Positions 1 through 8,759 are shown, numbered from the stretch's first letter. The stretch is DNA of 64,000 bases from Mucilaginibacter sp. (GCF_025362475.1 NZ_JANYGH010000007.1:1-64000), one strand, 5' to 3'. The notes: generated from the sequence alone by a model not told the origin. Made by a program: numbers and translations.

Positions 1-129
1 CCTCCGAAAGATGGTTGCTTCTACAGCATTTGCTACACGTTCAGGGTGGTCAGTTTGTCCCGGAATCCCCTGGTCAGTTTGCCCCGGAATTGGTGGTCAG
101 CTTGCGCCGGAATCAGGTGGTCTGGTTCA
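1..129. mobile_element. Partial IS21-like element end with three short direct repeats
   Basis: Three imperfect direct repeats of about 23 bp, each starting GGTCAG and containing CCGGAAT, lie at 48-70, 72-94 and 95-117. Read from the right, the terminus starts TGAACCAGACCACC at 129. Serial short repeats and TG...CA ends are typical of IS21-family termini. The neighbouring recombinase reading frame stops exactly here, which fits an insertion. Bases 1-47 would be internal IS sequence, too short to assign to istA or istB. The family is inferred, because no transposase is in the window. Confidence 0.45.
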
Positions 130-840
130 TCAGAATCTCCACTCTAATAACTTAACTATATCTGTTAATTCATTTTCATCAAAAATCACAAATCTTGATG
201 AATCATTTTTGATGTTTTTCTTTTCGGATAGTGCCACTGGATTATCAGAAATTATTTTTTGTGTGACCAACGATTTAAAAAAAGTACTCAAATCCATTCG
301 GTAACAATTGTATGATACTTTACCCCATTTCCTATCTTTTGCAGTAGTTTGTAAAAAATTATCAATATCCAGATACGTGAAGGAATTTGGTTTCCTATAT
401 AAAAACTGTTTAGCTGTTAGCCATTTCTTGAAGAAATCCATTAGATATGTGTTACTCTTTAAGGCTTTATCACCTATAGCTTCAAGTTTAGCAGCCTCAA
501 TACGGGTTTTCAGCCAGTATTCCATACATTCAGATATTGACGATAATGGTGTTATTGGTAAGTCGTTATAAGAATTGGTTACAGGGTTCCAACCACCGGA
601 AAGTAAATCAGTTAAAGAATCAATTAATTCTTTAGCCTGTTTCTTTAGGGTTTTAACATCAGTGTACCTGTCCAGACCGACCGATTTTACAATTTTTTTC
701 TTTTTGTTGGTATCAGGATTTAAATAATTGAAAAATACAAAGGGCTTATTATCTTTATCCCGGATAAATGGTATGTATAAATTGAACTCGATTTCTTCCC
801 ACGTTGAGACTAATATAGTCTGGCTTTTTTTCTCTTTCAT
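130..840 (-). pseudogene. Tyrosine recombinase (phage-type integrase), 3' truncated
   Basis: The 236-residue product has the N-terminal arm-type DNA-binding region (about 1-75) and the SAM-like core-binding region (about 95-200) of Bacteroidota tyrosine integrases. It ends at DENELTDIVKLLEW, just where the catalytic domain should begin. The R-H-R-Y residues that cut and rejoin DNA are therefore absent, and the protein should be inactive. Its last codons abut the IS21-like terminus, so insertion is the likely cause. Full-length relatives are about 400 residues. No tRNA or attachment site is visible upstream (841-918). It is probably a relic of an integrative element. Confidence 0.75.
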
Positions 841-918
841 TTTTTGTAAATTTATGATAATTAATAAAATTTTGTTCCCTGTTTCGTTCCCTACAACCTT
901 AAAAAGTGCCTTAACGAT

Positions 919-1332
919 ATGAAAAACACACTATTTTGGTTAGTAAAAAGTGAGCCCGTAAAATATAGCTGGGAAAAATTTAATAAAGATGGACGTACCT
1001 TTTGGGATGGCGTACGTAACTACCAGGCCCGCAATAACTTAAAACTGATGCAGGAAGGCGACCTGGTGCTGTTTTACCATAGTAATGATGGTAAAGAAGT
1101 GGTAGGGGTAGCCAAAGTAGTAAAAGAGTTTTACCAGGATCCTACTACCGAAGACCCAAACTGGGTGGTAGTTGATCTTTCGCCGGTTGAAACGCTTAAA
1201 AAATCGGTAACTCTTGAGGTAATAAAAGCTGATGAGCAGCTAAAAGATGTTGGCCTGGTACGCCAGGGCCGCCTATCTGTGATGGCGCTTAAACGCGAGG
1301 AGTTTGACCGTATATTGGAACTGGGTAGTTAA
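919..1332 (+). CDS. EVE domain-containing protein
   Basis: This 137-residue protein is a single EVE domain (PUA-like fold, formerly DUF55). It opens with the family hallmark FWLVKSEP and continues with WDGVRNYQARN, the region lining the base-binding pocket. EVE domains bind modified bases in RNA or DNA, and many stand-alone bacterial ones have no assigned role. It is cytosolic with no other domain. The stop codon overlaps the next start (TAATG at 1330-1334), which suggests translational coupling to the secreted CBM9-like protein, although the functions seem unrelated. Family assignment is firm; the biological role is unknown. Confidence 0.9.
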   Translation: MKNTLFWLVKSEPVKYSWEKFNKDGRTFWDGVRNYQARNNLKLMQEGDLVLFYHSNDGKEVVGVAKVVKEFYQDPTTEDPNWVVVDLSPVETLKKSVTLEVIKADEQLKDVGLVRQGRLSVMALKREEFDRILELGS

Positions 1333-2462
1333 TGACCACCATATTTAAAATAGAGAGTTATATAAAAGCTGTTTTAATAACCGCCGTATTGCTTGCACCG
1401 CAGCTGGCAACGGCTCAATCACCCTTTGCGGGACTCGAAAACTTGTTTGCAGTTCCGCAAAATTATGTGGTAAAATACATTGCTAAGCCGCCGGTTATTG
1501 ACGGGGATATTGACGATGCAATATGGCAACAGGCAAAATGGACAAGCGACTTTGTGGATATTGAGGGTGATTTGAAACCCAGGCCCCCATTGCAAACCAA
1601 TGTAAAAATGCTTTGGGACGATCAATACCTTTACGTAGCCGCCCGTATTAATGATCCGCAGGTTTGGGCCACATTAAAAAATCATGATGATATCGTATAT
1701 CACGATAATGATTTTGAGTTGTTTATTGATCCCTCAGCTACCACTCATAATTATTATGAAATTGAGGTGAATGCGCTGAACACTATTTTCGATCTGTTTT
1801 TAAATAAACCTTACCGTAACAACGGCGGCGGACTTATAGGATGGGATGCAAATGGGCTCCTATCGGCAGTAAAGGTGCAGGGTACGTTAAATAACACAGC
1901 TGATACCGATAAGGGCTGGACTGTAGAAATGGCTATTCCGTTTCGTGCTGTCACCATGGGGTTTAAATCTGCCCCACCCCAGCATGGAACTATATGGCGC
2001 GTTAATTTTTCGAGGGTGGAGTATGATACCAAAGTTGTAGATGGCCGCAACGTAAAACTTAAAGATTCACTCGGCCATGATCTGCCCGAGCATAATTGGG
2101 TATGGTCATCACAGGGCGAGATTAATATGCATAGTCCCGAGCATTGGGGATACCTGCTGTTTAGCAAACATGAGGCTGATGATGTGGTATTTACCATGCC
2201 TTATGCCGAGGAACAGAAGAAATACCTGTGGCTGGTGTATTACCGCGAAAAGTTATGGTACAAGCAACATCATGAGTATGCATCCTCTCTTGGTAAATTG
2301 GGTATAAAAGGCAAATATGATATTGCGGGGAATAGTAATAAACTAAATTTAGAAGCTACCAAAAGTCAGTTTGATGCTTCTGTAACGGATAAAAAGACTA
2401 ACATAACCTATACCATAAACCAGGAAGGTTTCATAGAACAATTAAAACCGATACACCCATGA
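1332..2462 (+). CDS. Secreted carbohydrate-binding family 9-like protein
   Basis: The 376-residue product begins with a signal peptide (about residues 1-29, ending ATAQ). A CBM9/DOMON-like beta-sandwich follows: PPVIDGDIDDAIW, then WDDQYLYVAARINDP and a late FSRVEYD...NWVWSSQG segment. Such domains bind sugars or haem at the cell surface. In Bacteroidota stand-alone versions often occur beside glycan-degrading enzymes. Its stop codon overlaps the start of the glycosidase-like gene by 4 nt, so the two are probably co-expressed and act on the same extracytoplasmic glycan. The ligand cannot be told from sequence. About 100 C-terminal residues look like a separate appendage. Confidence 0.8.
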   Translation: MTTIFKIESYIKAVLITAVLLAPQLATAQSPFAGLENLFAVPQNYVVKYIAKPPVIDGDIDDAIWQQAKWTSDFVDIEGDLKPRPPLQTNVKMLWDDQYLYVAARINDPQVWATLKNHDDIVYHDNDFELFIDPSATTHNYYEIEVNALNTIFDLFLNKPYRNNGGGLIGWDANGLLSAVKVQGTLNNTADTDKGWTVEMAIPFRAVTMGFKSAPPQHGTIWRVNFSRVEYDTKVVDGRNVKLKDSLGHDLPEHNWVWSSQGEINMHSPEHWGYLLFSKHEADDVVFTMPYAEEQKKYLWLVYYREKLWYKQHHEYASSLGKLGIKGKYDIAGNSNKLNLEATKSQFDASVTDKKTNITYTINQEGFIEQLKPIHP

Positions 2463-3535
2463 ATAAGCGCCAATTTTTAAAAGCCGGTTTGTTGGCCGGC
2501 GTTGCTTCCCAATTACCTTTATTAAGCAATGCTGCTACGGTAAATACTCCGGTTGCAAAGAAAAAAGTAAAGAAAAACTGGATCTGGATAAACCCGAACC
2601 TGAAAGATGCAGACGAGGATTTGAAGGTCAACTATGCGGCTTATAAGGCAAAAGGGATAACCGGGATATTTTTTGAGAACGACAGTGAAAGGCATTTCCG
2701 GGCGGCTAAGGCAGCCGGAATAGAAGCTCACCGTTGGATATGGACCTTTAACCGCGCCGAGTTGCTTACCACGCATCCGGAATGGTATAGTAAAAACCGC
2801 AACGGCGATTCATGTGCCGATAAACCGCCCTACGTAACATACTACCGCTGGCTGTGCCCATCGCGCCCCGAGGTGCAGGATTACCTAACCAGTACCGTTG
2901 ATAAGATATTGTCGCTGGATTACGTAGATGGTATTCACCTGGATTATGTGCGTTATTGCGATGTTGTGCTGCCGGTAAACCTTTGGGATAAATATAAAAT
3001 TGAGCAGACCAGAGAACTGCCCGAATATGATTATTGCTATTGCGAGGTATGCCGGGCTAAATTTAAAGAGCAATACGGCCAGGATGTAAAAGCTATCCAA
3101 TACCCGGATGCCAGTCTTTCCTGGCGGTTATTTAGGTATGGTAATATCATCAGGGTGGTAAACAGCATTTCGGCAATAGCTAAACAACATAAAAAAGCAA
3201 TTACAGCGGCGGTTTTCCCAACCCCTGAGGTTGCGCGCCGCAATGTACGGCAAGACTGGACAAACTTTCACCTGGATGGTGTGTGCCCGATGATATACCA
3301 CGGTTTTTATAAAGAAGGTGTAAGCTGGATAGGCGATGCCGTAGCCGAGGGCGTTCATTTCCTGGATGGAAAGTTTCCGTTATATGCAGGGTTGTATATT
3401 TCTGATTTTAAAAATGATGAAGAGGTGCGGGCCGGCATACAATACGCGTTGAAAAACGGTGCTGCCGGGATCTCATTTTTCGGCAGGGTAACACCGTCTA
3501 TTTTAGATATCCTGCACGAGGAAACGAAGGGGTAG
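2459..3535 (+). CDS. Secreted putative glycoside hydrolase (GHL10-like)
   Basis: The 358-residue product starts with an export signal (NKRQFLKAGLLAG, cut near residue 26). This resembles Bacteroidota Tat leaders but has KR rather than a twin RR. The mature part looks like a TIM-barrel hydrolase of the GHL10/DUF4015-like group. It has GITGIFFEND, GIHLDYVRY at 158-166 with candidate catalytic Asp162, and CPMIYHGFYKEG further on. Substrate is unknown. The 4-nt overlap with the upstream CBM9-like gene implies a two-gene glycan-processing unit. Fold and family are likely, but activity has not been shown for close members I can name. Confidence 0.7.
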   Translation: MNKRQFLKAGLLAGVASQLPLLSNAATVNTPVAKKKVKKNWIWINPNLKDADEDLKVNYAAYKAKGITGIFFENDSERHFRAAKAAGIEAHRWIWTFNRAELLTTHPEWYSKNRNGDSCADKPPYVTYYRWLCPSRPEVQDYLTSTVDKILSLDYVDGIHLDYVRYCDVVLPVNLWDKYKIEQTRELPEYDYCYCEVCRAKFKEQYGQDVKAIQYPDASLSWRLFRYGNIIRVVNSISAIAKQHKKAITAAVFPTPEVARRNVRQDWTNFHLDGVCPMIYHGFYKEGVSWIGDAVAEGVHFLDGKFPLYAGLYISDFKNDEEVRAGIQYALKNGAAGISFFGRVTPSILDILHEETKG

Positions 3536-3623
3536 ATGTGCAGATTTCAGATTTCAAATGTGCAGATGATGAATATACAGTAGCAGTAAGTTACTTCGCG
3601 ATAACGGGAATAATTAAATTCAA

Positions 3624-4607
3624 ATGAACAACAGAAATTTTAAAAACACTCCAATAGCCGAAGTAGGTCTGGGTACCTGGCAACTCGGTAGTGCTGATTG
3701 GGGGAATGTTAACGATGAAGACGCTTTTAACATATTAAAAGCTTACACCGATGCCGGCGGTAATTTTATTGATACAGCTGATGTATATGGCATGGGCGTA
3801 AGTGAATCGGTTATCGGTAAGTTTTTAAAAACTATTGATAAAGAAGTTTTTGTAGCCACAAAACTTGGCCGCAGGGGTGATGCCCCAAATGGCTGGCCAC
3901 AAAATTTCACTTATGATGTGATGAAGCGGAACGTAGAAGATTCCCTAAAGCATTTAGATGTGCCGCAATTGTTTTTAGAACAACTGCATTGCATCCCAAC
4001 GGATGAAATGAAGGCGGGTAAAGTGTTTGATCATTTGCGCAGCTTACAGCAGGAGGGGCTGATAACCCATTTTGGTGCCAGTGTAGAAACATCAGAGGAG
4101 GCTTTAATTTGCCTGGAGCAGGAGGGATTAGCATCCTTACAGATCATATTTAACTTGTTTAGGCAGCACGTAGCCGATGAGGTTTTTGCCAGGGCAAAAG
4201 AAAAAGGTGTTGCTATTATTGTTCGGGTGCCTTTAGCCAGCGGTTTATTATCGGGCAGGTTTAACGAGCAAACACAGTTTGCAGCAAATGACCATCGTAA
4301 TTATAATGCCAACGGCGATGCCTTCAACACCGGCGAAACATTCTCGGGCATTGAGTTTAAAGAAGGGGTGAAGCTATCGCAAAAAATAAAAGGCTTGCTG
4401 CCAGATAACCGCATGCCGCAATGGGCAATCCGCTGGATCTTGGATCATCCGGAAGTGACCACGGTGATACCCGGTGCATCAAAAGTATCGCAGGTTAATA
4501 GTAACGTAGAAGCTTCTGCTTTGTCGCCATTGTCGGCTGATGTGCATCAGCATTTAAGAGAATTGTATGATGCAGAGATCTTTGGTAAAATAAGGGGGCA
4601 TTTTTAA
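3624..4607 (+). CDS. Aldo/keto reductase
   Basis: This 327-residue NAD(P)H-dependent oxidoreductase has the AKR catalytic tetrad: Asp50 and Tyr55 in FIDTADVYG, Lys80 in VATKLG and His122 in LEQLHC. The C-terminal cofactor-binding segment WAIRWILDHPEVTTVIPGASK is also present. Length and motifs are normal for the family that reduces sugar-derived or other aldehydes and ketones. It lies 88 nt after the glycosidase-like gene in the same direction and may belong to the same carbohydrate unit. The intervening gap has a short repeated word (GTGCAGATTTCAGATTTC). The exact substrate cannot be predicted. Confidence 0.92.
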   Translation: MNNRNFKNTPIAEVGLGTWQLGSADWGNVNDEDAFNILKAYTDAGGNFIDTADVYGMGVSESVIGKFLKTIDKEVFVATKLGRRGDAPNGWPQNFTYDVMKRNVEDSLKHLDVPQLFLEQLHCIPTDEMKAGKVFDHLRSLQQEGLITHFGASVETSEEALICLEQEGLASLQIIFNLFRQHVADEVFARAKEKGVAIIVRVPLASGLLSGRFNEQTQFAANDHRNYNANGDAFNTGETFSGIEFKEGVKLSQKIKGLLPDNRMPQWAIRWILDHPEVTTVIPGASKVSQVNSNVEASALSPLSADVHQHLRELYDAEIFGKIRGHF

Positions 4608-4644
4608 GAGAGGATTGTGCCTTCCCATAACATGTTTAAAAAAC

Positions 4645-4905
4645 TTTTGTCATCCTGAGCGTAGCGAAGGATCTGTTAACAAACTTTACAGGGCGAAGAA
4701 GCATGGCGAATAACAGATCCTTCGCTACGCTCAAGGATGATGTTTTTGTTAACATAGTGCATTTAAAAAAAGCCTGTCACCCTGAGCCTGTCGAAGGGGC
4801 GCGCGCAGAGGCCTTTGCCCACATGCTTCGACAGGCTCAGCAGGACAGCCCTTTTTAAATGTCATTTTCCTTTCAGTGTCCCCGCGCTAGGATTTTAAAA
4901 CGCAG
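4645..4905. repeat. Composite REP-like inverted repeats
   Basis: Two hairpin-forming repeats are in tandem. The first (4645-4742) has arms containing GAGCGTAGCGAAGGATCTGT and its inverse. The second (4771-4850) has arms CCTGAGCCTGTCGAAG and CTTCGACAGGCTCAG. A trailing block GTCATTTTCCTTTCAGTGTC follows from 4861 to about 4905. The same trailing block ends the repeat clusters near 36970 and 37780, so it seems part of one composite element. The gap 4608-4923 holds nothing else. Confidence 0.85.
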
Positions 4906-4923
4906 GATGTTAAAAAATTTAAC

Positions 4924-5373
4924 TTATCCCCTCAGCTTATCCAGCAGATCGCTGAGTTGGCCTGCTTCTTCGGGGCTCAAATTATCTTTAAGTACTTCAC
5001 GGGTCTTAAATTCTTCATCCATTTTGGCCAGAGTTTCCAAACCAAGTTCGCTGATACGGATATCCACTGCGCGGCGGTCTTTATTGTTGGTGCAGCGCGA
5101 AACCAGTTCTTTTTGCATTAACCTGTCAACAATACGGCTGGCGTCAGACATTTTATCAATCATCCTCTCCTTCAGTAAATTGATTGTTGCCGGCTTAGGG
5201 TATTGACCCCTTAATATCCGCAGGATGTTAAATTGCTGCTGCGTAAGGTTATGCTTATCAAAATGACAGCGGAAAAAGTTGTTTAGCCAACCCGAAGTAT
5301 AGGCAATATTAATAGCTACCTTATGATAGTTATCCTCAAACTTTGTACTTTGTATTTCGTCGTCTATCCGCAT
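4924..5373 (-). CDS. MarR family transcriptional regulator
   Basis: The 149-residue protein has the MarR winged-helix layout. A dimerisation helix comes first, then LTQQQFNILRILRGQ, a recognition region ERMIDKMSDASRIVDRLMQKELV, and the wing CTNNKDRRAVDIRISELG. Such proteins are dimeric repressors or activators, often released by small phenolic ligands. No divergent target gene is adjacent; upstream on the same strand lies the DUF5522 gene. The ligand is unknown. Family assignment is firm. Confidence 0.92.
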   Translation of the reverse strand: MRIDDEIQSTKFEDNYHKVAINIAYTSGWLNNFFRCHFDKHNLTQQQFNILRILRGQYPKPATINLLKERMIDKMSDASRIVDRLMQKELVSRCTNNKDRRAVDIRISELGLETLAKMDEEFKTREVLKDNLSPEEAGQLSDLLDKLRG

Positions 5374-5453
5374 AATAGTTTTAATGACTAAAGTGCAAAT
5401 ATCTTTATTTATTTTTAAATTGTTGTTACCTCAAATGAGCTATCGATATTCGC

Positions 5454-5627
5454 TTAGTTTATATTCTTTGTATCCGCCTTGTTGTCAGGTGTTTTAGGCT
5501 TGCCGTAATCCCAGGGACAGTGCAGGCATTTGTTTTTGCAGCAATAGCCCCGGGTAAGGTGATATTGCTTTGTGAAAACAAAGTTACCATCCTCGTTTAT
5601 GTAGTAATCAACCCCCTCCTGCAACAT
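5454..5627 (-). CDS. DUF5522 small cysteine-rich protein
   Basis: A 57-residue reading frame encodes the DUF5522 signature: FTKQYHLTRGYCC followed by KNKCLHCPWDYG. Four cysteines arranged CC...C..C suggest a small metal site. Its ATG shares one base with the stop of the upstream MBL nuclease gene (TAATG on the minus strand), so translation is probably coupled. DUF5522 proteins are widespread in Bacteroidota and have no known role. The close coupling suggests a link with the MBL enzyme. Confidence 0.85.
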   Translation of the reverse strand: MLQEGVDYYINEDGNFVFTKQYHLTRGYCCKNKCLHCPWDYGKPKTPDNKADTKNIN

Positions 5628-6565
5628 TAGTTGAGAATTTTTACAAATATCTGGTTATTGAAATGATTTTTTAAATGCTTGCCATCGCCATGCAGGGTCC
5701 ATACCTGTTTGGGTTGAGTGCGGGCTATGGTTTCCAGGATGTCGTTCCAATCCACATGGTCGGATATGAACAGGGTATCCTGGTTGTTTACCTGCAGATT
5801 TTTCCAGCCCGAGGCAAACAGGCGTTTTACACCGGTAGCCCTGATGTAGCTATCAAACGTAAATGGCGGTACAATGTACACAAACTCGTCCTGTACCTTC
5901 ATCAGCTTACGGCCATACATCTGATATTTACCCGGATGGAATCCCATCTTTTCGTAAATGGCATTAATGGGCATGATTTTATGATGCACCAAGATCTTTT
6001 TCTGCGGCGCGTGCTCGGTTATTAAATTGATGAGCCTTTGGCTTTTACCCAGGCCATAGGCACCCAGCAGGATATTGCTTTTAATAGCGTTTATTTTTTT
6101 GATCTCTTCAACCGGATCGGGATGAATTACAGCCGGATCGGCAAAGGTGCTTTCGGTGATCAGTACATCTGTAGTTACCCATTCTATAGGTTCACAGGTG
6201 GCATCGGGTTGCAGTTTATAGTCGCCGGTGTACAGGTAGCGGGTACCATCATATTCCATTAACACCTGGGCCGAACCCAGCATGTGGCCGGCCGGTATCA
6301 GGGTTATTTTTACATTGCCAACATTAAACGGTTCATTAAAAGGGATAATATTGAAAACTTTGGCCGCTGTGCGGTCGTACCGTAACTGCATAACAGATGC
6401 CGTAGCCCTTGTGCAAAAAACTTCGTTGTTACCACTTATGGCATGGTCTGCATGGGCATGGGTTATTACCGCGGTTTTTGCGGGTAATTTAGGGTCGAGA
6501 TAAAAATCGCCGTATTTGCAATACAGGCCTTTATCATCTATCAGTACAAAATCATCAAGTATCAT
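5627..6565 (-). CDS. MBL-fold exonuclease-like protein (mRNA 3'-end processing factor-related)
   Basis: The 312-residue protein has the zinc-binding signature ITHAHADHA (His36, His38, Asp40, His41), then AGHMLGSAQV and YTGDYKLQPD. These match the metallo-beta-lactamase group that includes the ligase-associated DNA exonucleases and archaeal-type RNA 3'-end processing factors. A C-terminal beta-CASP-like part ends with LHGDGKHL. It is cytosolic and probably acts on nucleic acid. No ATP-dependent ligase gene lies nearby, so the usual ligase partnership is not supported here. It is translationally coupled to the DUF5522 gene. Confidence 0.82.
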   Translation of the reverse strand: MILDDFVLIDDKGLYCKYGDFYLDPKLPAKTAVITHAHADHAISGNNEVFCTRATASVMQLRYDRTAAKVFNIIPFNEPFNVGNVKITLIPAGHMLGSAQVLMEYDGTRYLYTGDYKLQPDATCEPIEWVTTDVLITESTFADPAVIHPDPVEEIKKINAIKSNILLGAYGLGKSQRLINLITEHAPQKKILVHHKIMPINAIYEKMGFHPGKYQMYGRKLMKVQDEFVYIVPPFTFDSYIRATGVKRLFASGWKNLQVNNQDTLFISDHVDWNDILETIARTQPKQVWTLHGDGKHLKNHFNNQIFVKILN

Positions 6566-6644
6566 ATATATAGGCTAAAAGCCGAATGCGTAAAGCAAAA
6601 AGCTAAGATTTGTTTATTGGGATAGCTTTCGGTTGATTTAATTA

Positions 6645-7256
6645 TTAATGTACCAGGTTTAAACTTTTAGCCATTGCTAAATATTTATTGTGCAACGCAA
6701 GCACCTGCGGAATTACCAGTTGATGATCATCATTTATAATGATGTCATCGGCCATGTTTTTCTTTTCTTCTTCGGAGATCTGGCGGGCCTCGCGGCTTTC
6801 AACTTCGGTACGTAAAATGCCATCGCGCTGCATTACACGTGCAATACGTACATCAAGCGGGGCGGTAACCACTATGGTGCGTTGGCATGTTTTATAGGAG
6901 CCACTTTCAAATAATATGGCGGCTTCCCTAATGATATAGGGTGCGCCTTTGGCCTTTGCTTCCAGGTTATCAAAAGCTCTGAAAACTGCGGGGTGTACCA
7001 GCGCGTTTAATTTCTGTAATTGGGTGCTGTTATTAAAAACAATGCCAGCAATATGTTTGCGGTTAAGTGAGCCATCCTCAAAATAAGATTCGGAGCCAAA
7101 GGATTGTTTGATAGCATCAACCAGGATGGTATCGGTAACCATCACGTTTTTGGCTTCGTCATCAGCGTAAAAAACCGGGATCCCTAAAAGTTCAAAAACT
7201 TTGGCTACGGTGGTTTTACCGCTGCCTATATTACCTGTTAAACCTATTTTAAGCAT
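6645..7256 (-). CDS. coaE: Dephospho-CoA kinase
   Basis: The 203-residue enzyme phosphorylates dephospho-CoA at the 3'-hydroxyl, the last step of coenzyme A synthesis. It has the P-loop GNIGSGKT (residues 8-15), the substrate segment PVFYADDEAK and the C-terminal region DDIIINDD. Length matches the family. Its ATG overlaps the stop of the YbbR-like gene by one base (TAATG on the minus strand). It is the last gene of the conserved nusB-DUF1573-yajC-YbbR-coaE run, an order often seen in Bacteroidota. Confidence 0.96.
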   Translation of the reverse strand: MLKIGLTGNIGSGKTTVAKVFELLGIPVFYADDEAKNVMVTDTILVDAIKQSFGSESYFEDGSLNRKHIAGIVFNNSTQLQKLNALVHPAVFRAFDNLEAKAKGAPYIIREAAILFESGSYKTCQRTIVVTAPLDVRIARVMQRDGILRTEVESREARQISEEEKKNMADDIIINDDHQLVIPQVLALHNKYLAMAKSLNLVH

Positions 7257-8203
7257 TATTTTTTAATGATAAAATCAATATTAGCCGGGTTTACCTTCAC
7301 TATTTTACAAAACGGGGGGAAACGGGTTAGCTGTACAGGCAGGGTTGAATAGCCATGATCGCGCCAGAGGTCCAGATCGGCAGTGGCTTCAAACAGGTCT
7401 TCGGTCATGTCCTTGTATCGGTTCAGTGAAGTTGTAAAAGTGACCTTAACCTTTTGCGGAAAAACCTTAACGTTATCAAAATGATGGTTATTGATTAGCT
7501 TAACCGGAATATCCAGCGTTTTTTCGGTGAACTCATCAACTGGGATAATTACCTGTACAGTTTTAGGGTAGATGTTTAAATTGCCTTCATTAACCGCCTG
7601 TAAATTTACACGGGTAGCTATGGTTTCATTAACATCAGCTGCCTGTATAGAATCGGTTTTCCAGGCACTGATTTTTTGCAGGCGATCCGCCGGGCCGCTT
7701 ACGGTTATATAAGCCGGTTTTATAGTTACATTGCCCGATACTGCAAACTGTTTTTGGTACTTGATGTTCATCATGGCCTGTACAGGTACTTTCCTGGTTA
7801 AGCGGTTGCTGAAATCAAAATATAAGGTATCAGGATCAATAATAGTAATCTGCTGGTTGGCCTCCCGCTTGTTGTTAATCTGTTTAAGCTGGGTGCTTAA
7901 CACCACATAATTGCGGGTCTCTAACGAAGCCAGATCCACCGTAATCGGCTTGCTTTCGGGTTTCATCCTCGAAAACAGCATCTGCCAGCCCGTACCCTGT
8001 ATAGTAGCTTTAATAGTATCGGCCTGTAAGGAATGAAATGCGCGTTTTTGAGGAGCGTTTTTATAAGCTATAGTTTCATCAACAGTATATGGCAAAGGGC
8101 TTGAGAGCGTAGTAAATATCCATGCAATAACAGCCAGCCCCAGGCAGGTAAAAAATGCCGAAAGCCGTCGCCGTTCTGTTGTGGATAATTTTACTATAGC
8201 CAT
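7256..8203 (-). CDS. YbbR-like domain-containing membrane protein
   Basis: The 315-residue product has one N-terminal membrane segment (about 15-33), then a periplasmic part made of YbbR-like beta domains. Typical segments are VPVQAMMNIKYQKQFAVSG, ITVSGPADRLQKI and LDIPVKLINNHHF. In Firmicutes such proteins (CdaR) modulate the diadenylate cyclase; in Bacteroidota the partner is not established. It sits between yajC and coaE and is coupled to coaE by a one-base overlap. A 230-nt gap separates it from yajC. Confidence 0.88.
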   Translation of the reverse strand: MAIVKLSTTERRRLSAFFTCLGLAVIAWIFTTLSSPLPYTVDETIAYKNAPQKRAFHSLQADTIKATIQGTGWQMLFSRMKPESKPITVDLASLETRNYVVLSTQLKQINNKREANQQITIIDPDTLYFDFSNRLTRKVPVQAMMNIKYQKQFAVSGNVTIKPAYITVSGPADRLQKISAWKTDSIQAADVNETIATRVNLQAVNEGNLNIYPKTVQVIIPVDEFTEKTLDIPVKLINNHHFDNVKVFPQKVKVTFTTSLNRYKDMTEDLFEATADLDLWRDHGYSTLPVQLTRFPPFCKIVKVNPANIDFIIKK

Positions 8204-8204
8204 T

Positions 8205-8290
8205 TTTTTGGATCAAGGATTTTTGGATCAAGGATCAAGGATTTCTGGATCAAAGATCAAAGATTTTTGGATCAAGGATTTTGGATAACG
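8205..8290. repeat. Degenerate GGATCAAGGATTTT repeat tract
   Basis: About 85 bp directly upstream of the YbbR gene start consist of variants of GGATCAAGGAT and GATTTTTGGATC. A related run (CAGTCCTTATTCCTTGCTCC) occurs at 8391-8415. Between them 8322-8366 can fold into a hairpin with arms AAAGGCGAAAG and CTTTCGCCTTT, a possible terminator for yajC. The tract resembles low-complexity spacers seen at other gene borders in this window. Confidence 0.7.
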
Positions 8291-8432
8291 GCTTAATAGT
8301 CAAAGACTTTTTTAAAAGCATAAAGGCGAAAGTTTAAGGTAAAATTACCGGTCATCTTTCGCCTTTTAAGGTTTTTAGTCTTTTGTCTTTCAGTCCTTAT
8401 TCCTTGCTCCTTACATCCTTGCTCATAAAAGC

Positions 8433-8759
8433 TTAAGCTTTTACTACTGCAGGTGTATTTAATGCTTTTGAAGCATCTAAAGATATTGCTGATTTATCAA
8501 AACGGATCTTACCATTTTCAACTTCAACCAAAAATGTGGTATCATTAAGATCGATGATACGACCATGGATGCCGGCTGTAGTAACTACTTTGTCGCCTTT
8601 TTTTAGTTCATCCACATATTTCTTTTGATCTTTTTGCTTTTTAACCTGTGGGCGGATCATGAAAAAGTAAAATACCACTATAATTAATACCATTGGTATT
8701 AACATACCGTAACCACTTGAACCACCTGCCGGTGCCTGTAATAAAATAGTTGCTATCAT
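8433..8759 (-). CDS. yajC: Preprotein translocase subunit YajC
   Basis: The 108-residue protein has one membrane helix (about residues 18-35, ending YFFMIRPQ) and a small cytoplasmic domain. The motifs VKKQKDQKKYVDELKKGDKV and VVTTAGIHGRI are diagnostic for YajC, the accessory subunit that joins SecD/SecF to the SecYEG channel. SecD/F are not in this window. It lies 17 nt downstream of the DUF1573 lipoprotein gene in the same operon. Confidence 0.95.
   Translation of the reverse strand: MIATILLQAPAGGSSGYGMLIPMVLIIVVFYFFMIRPQVKKQKDQKKYVDELKKGDKVVTTAGIHGRIIDLNDTTFLVEVENGKIRFDKSAISLDASKALNTPAVVKA

Noticed and set aside
8205..8290. Possible CRISPR or minisatellite
   Set aside because: The word is degenerate and overlapping, with no separate spacers. 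It fits a low-complexity tract better.
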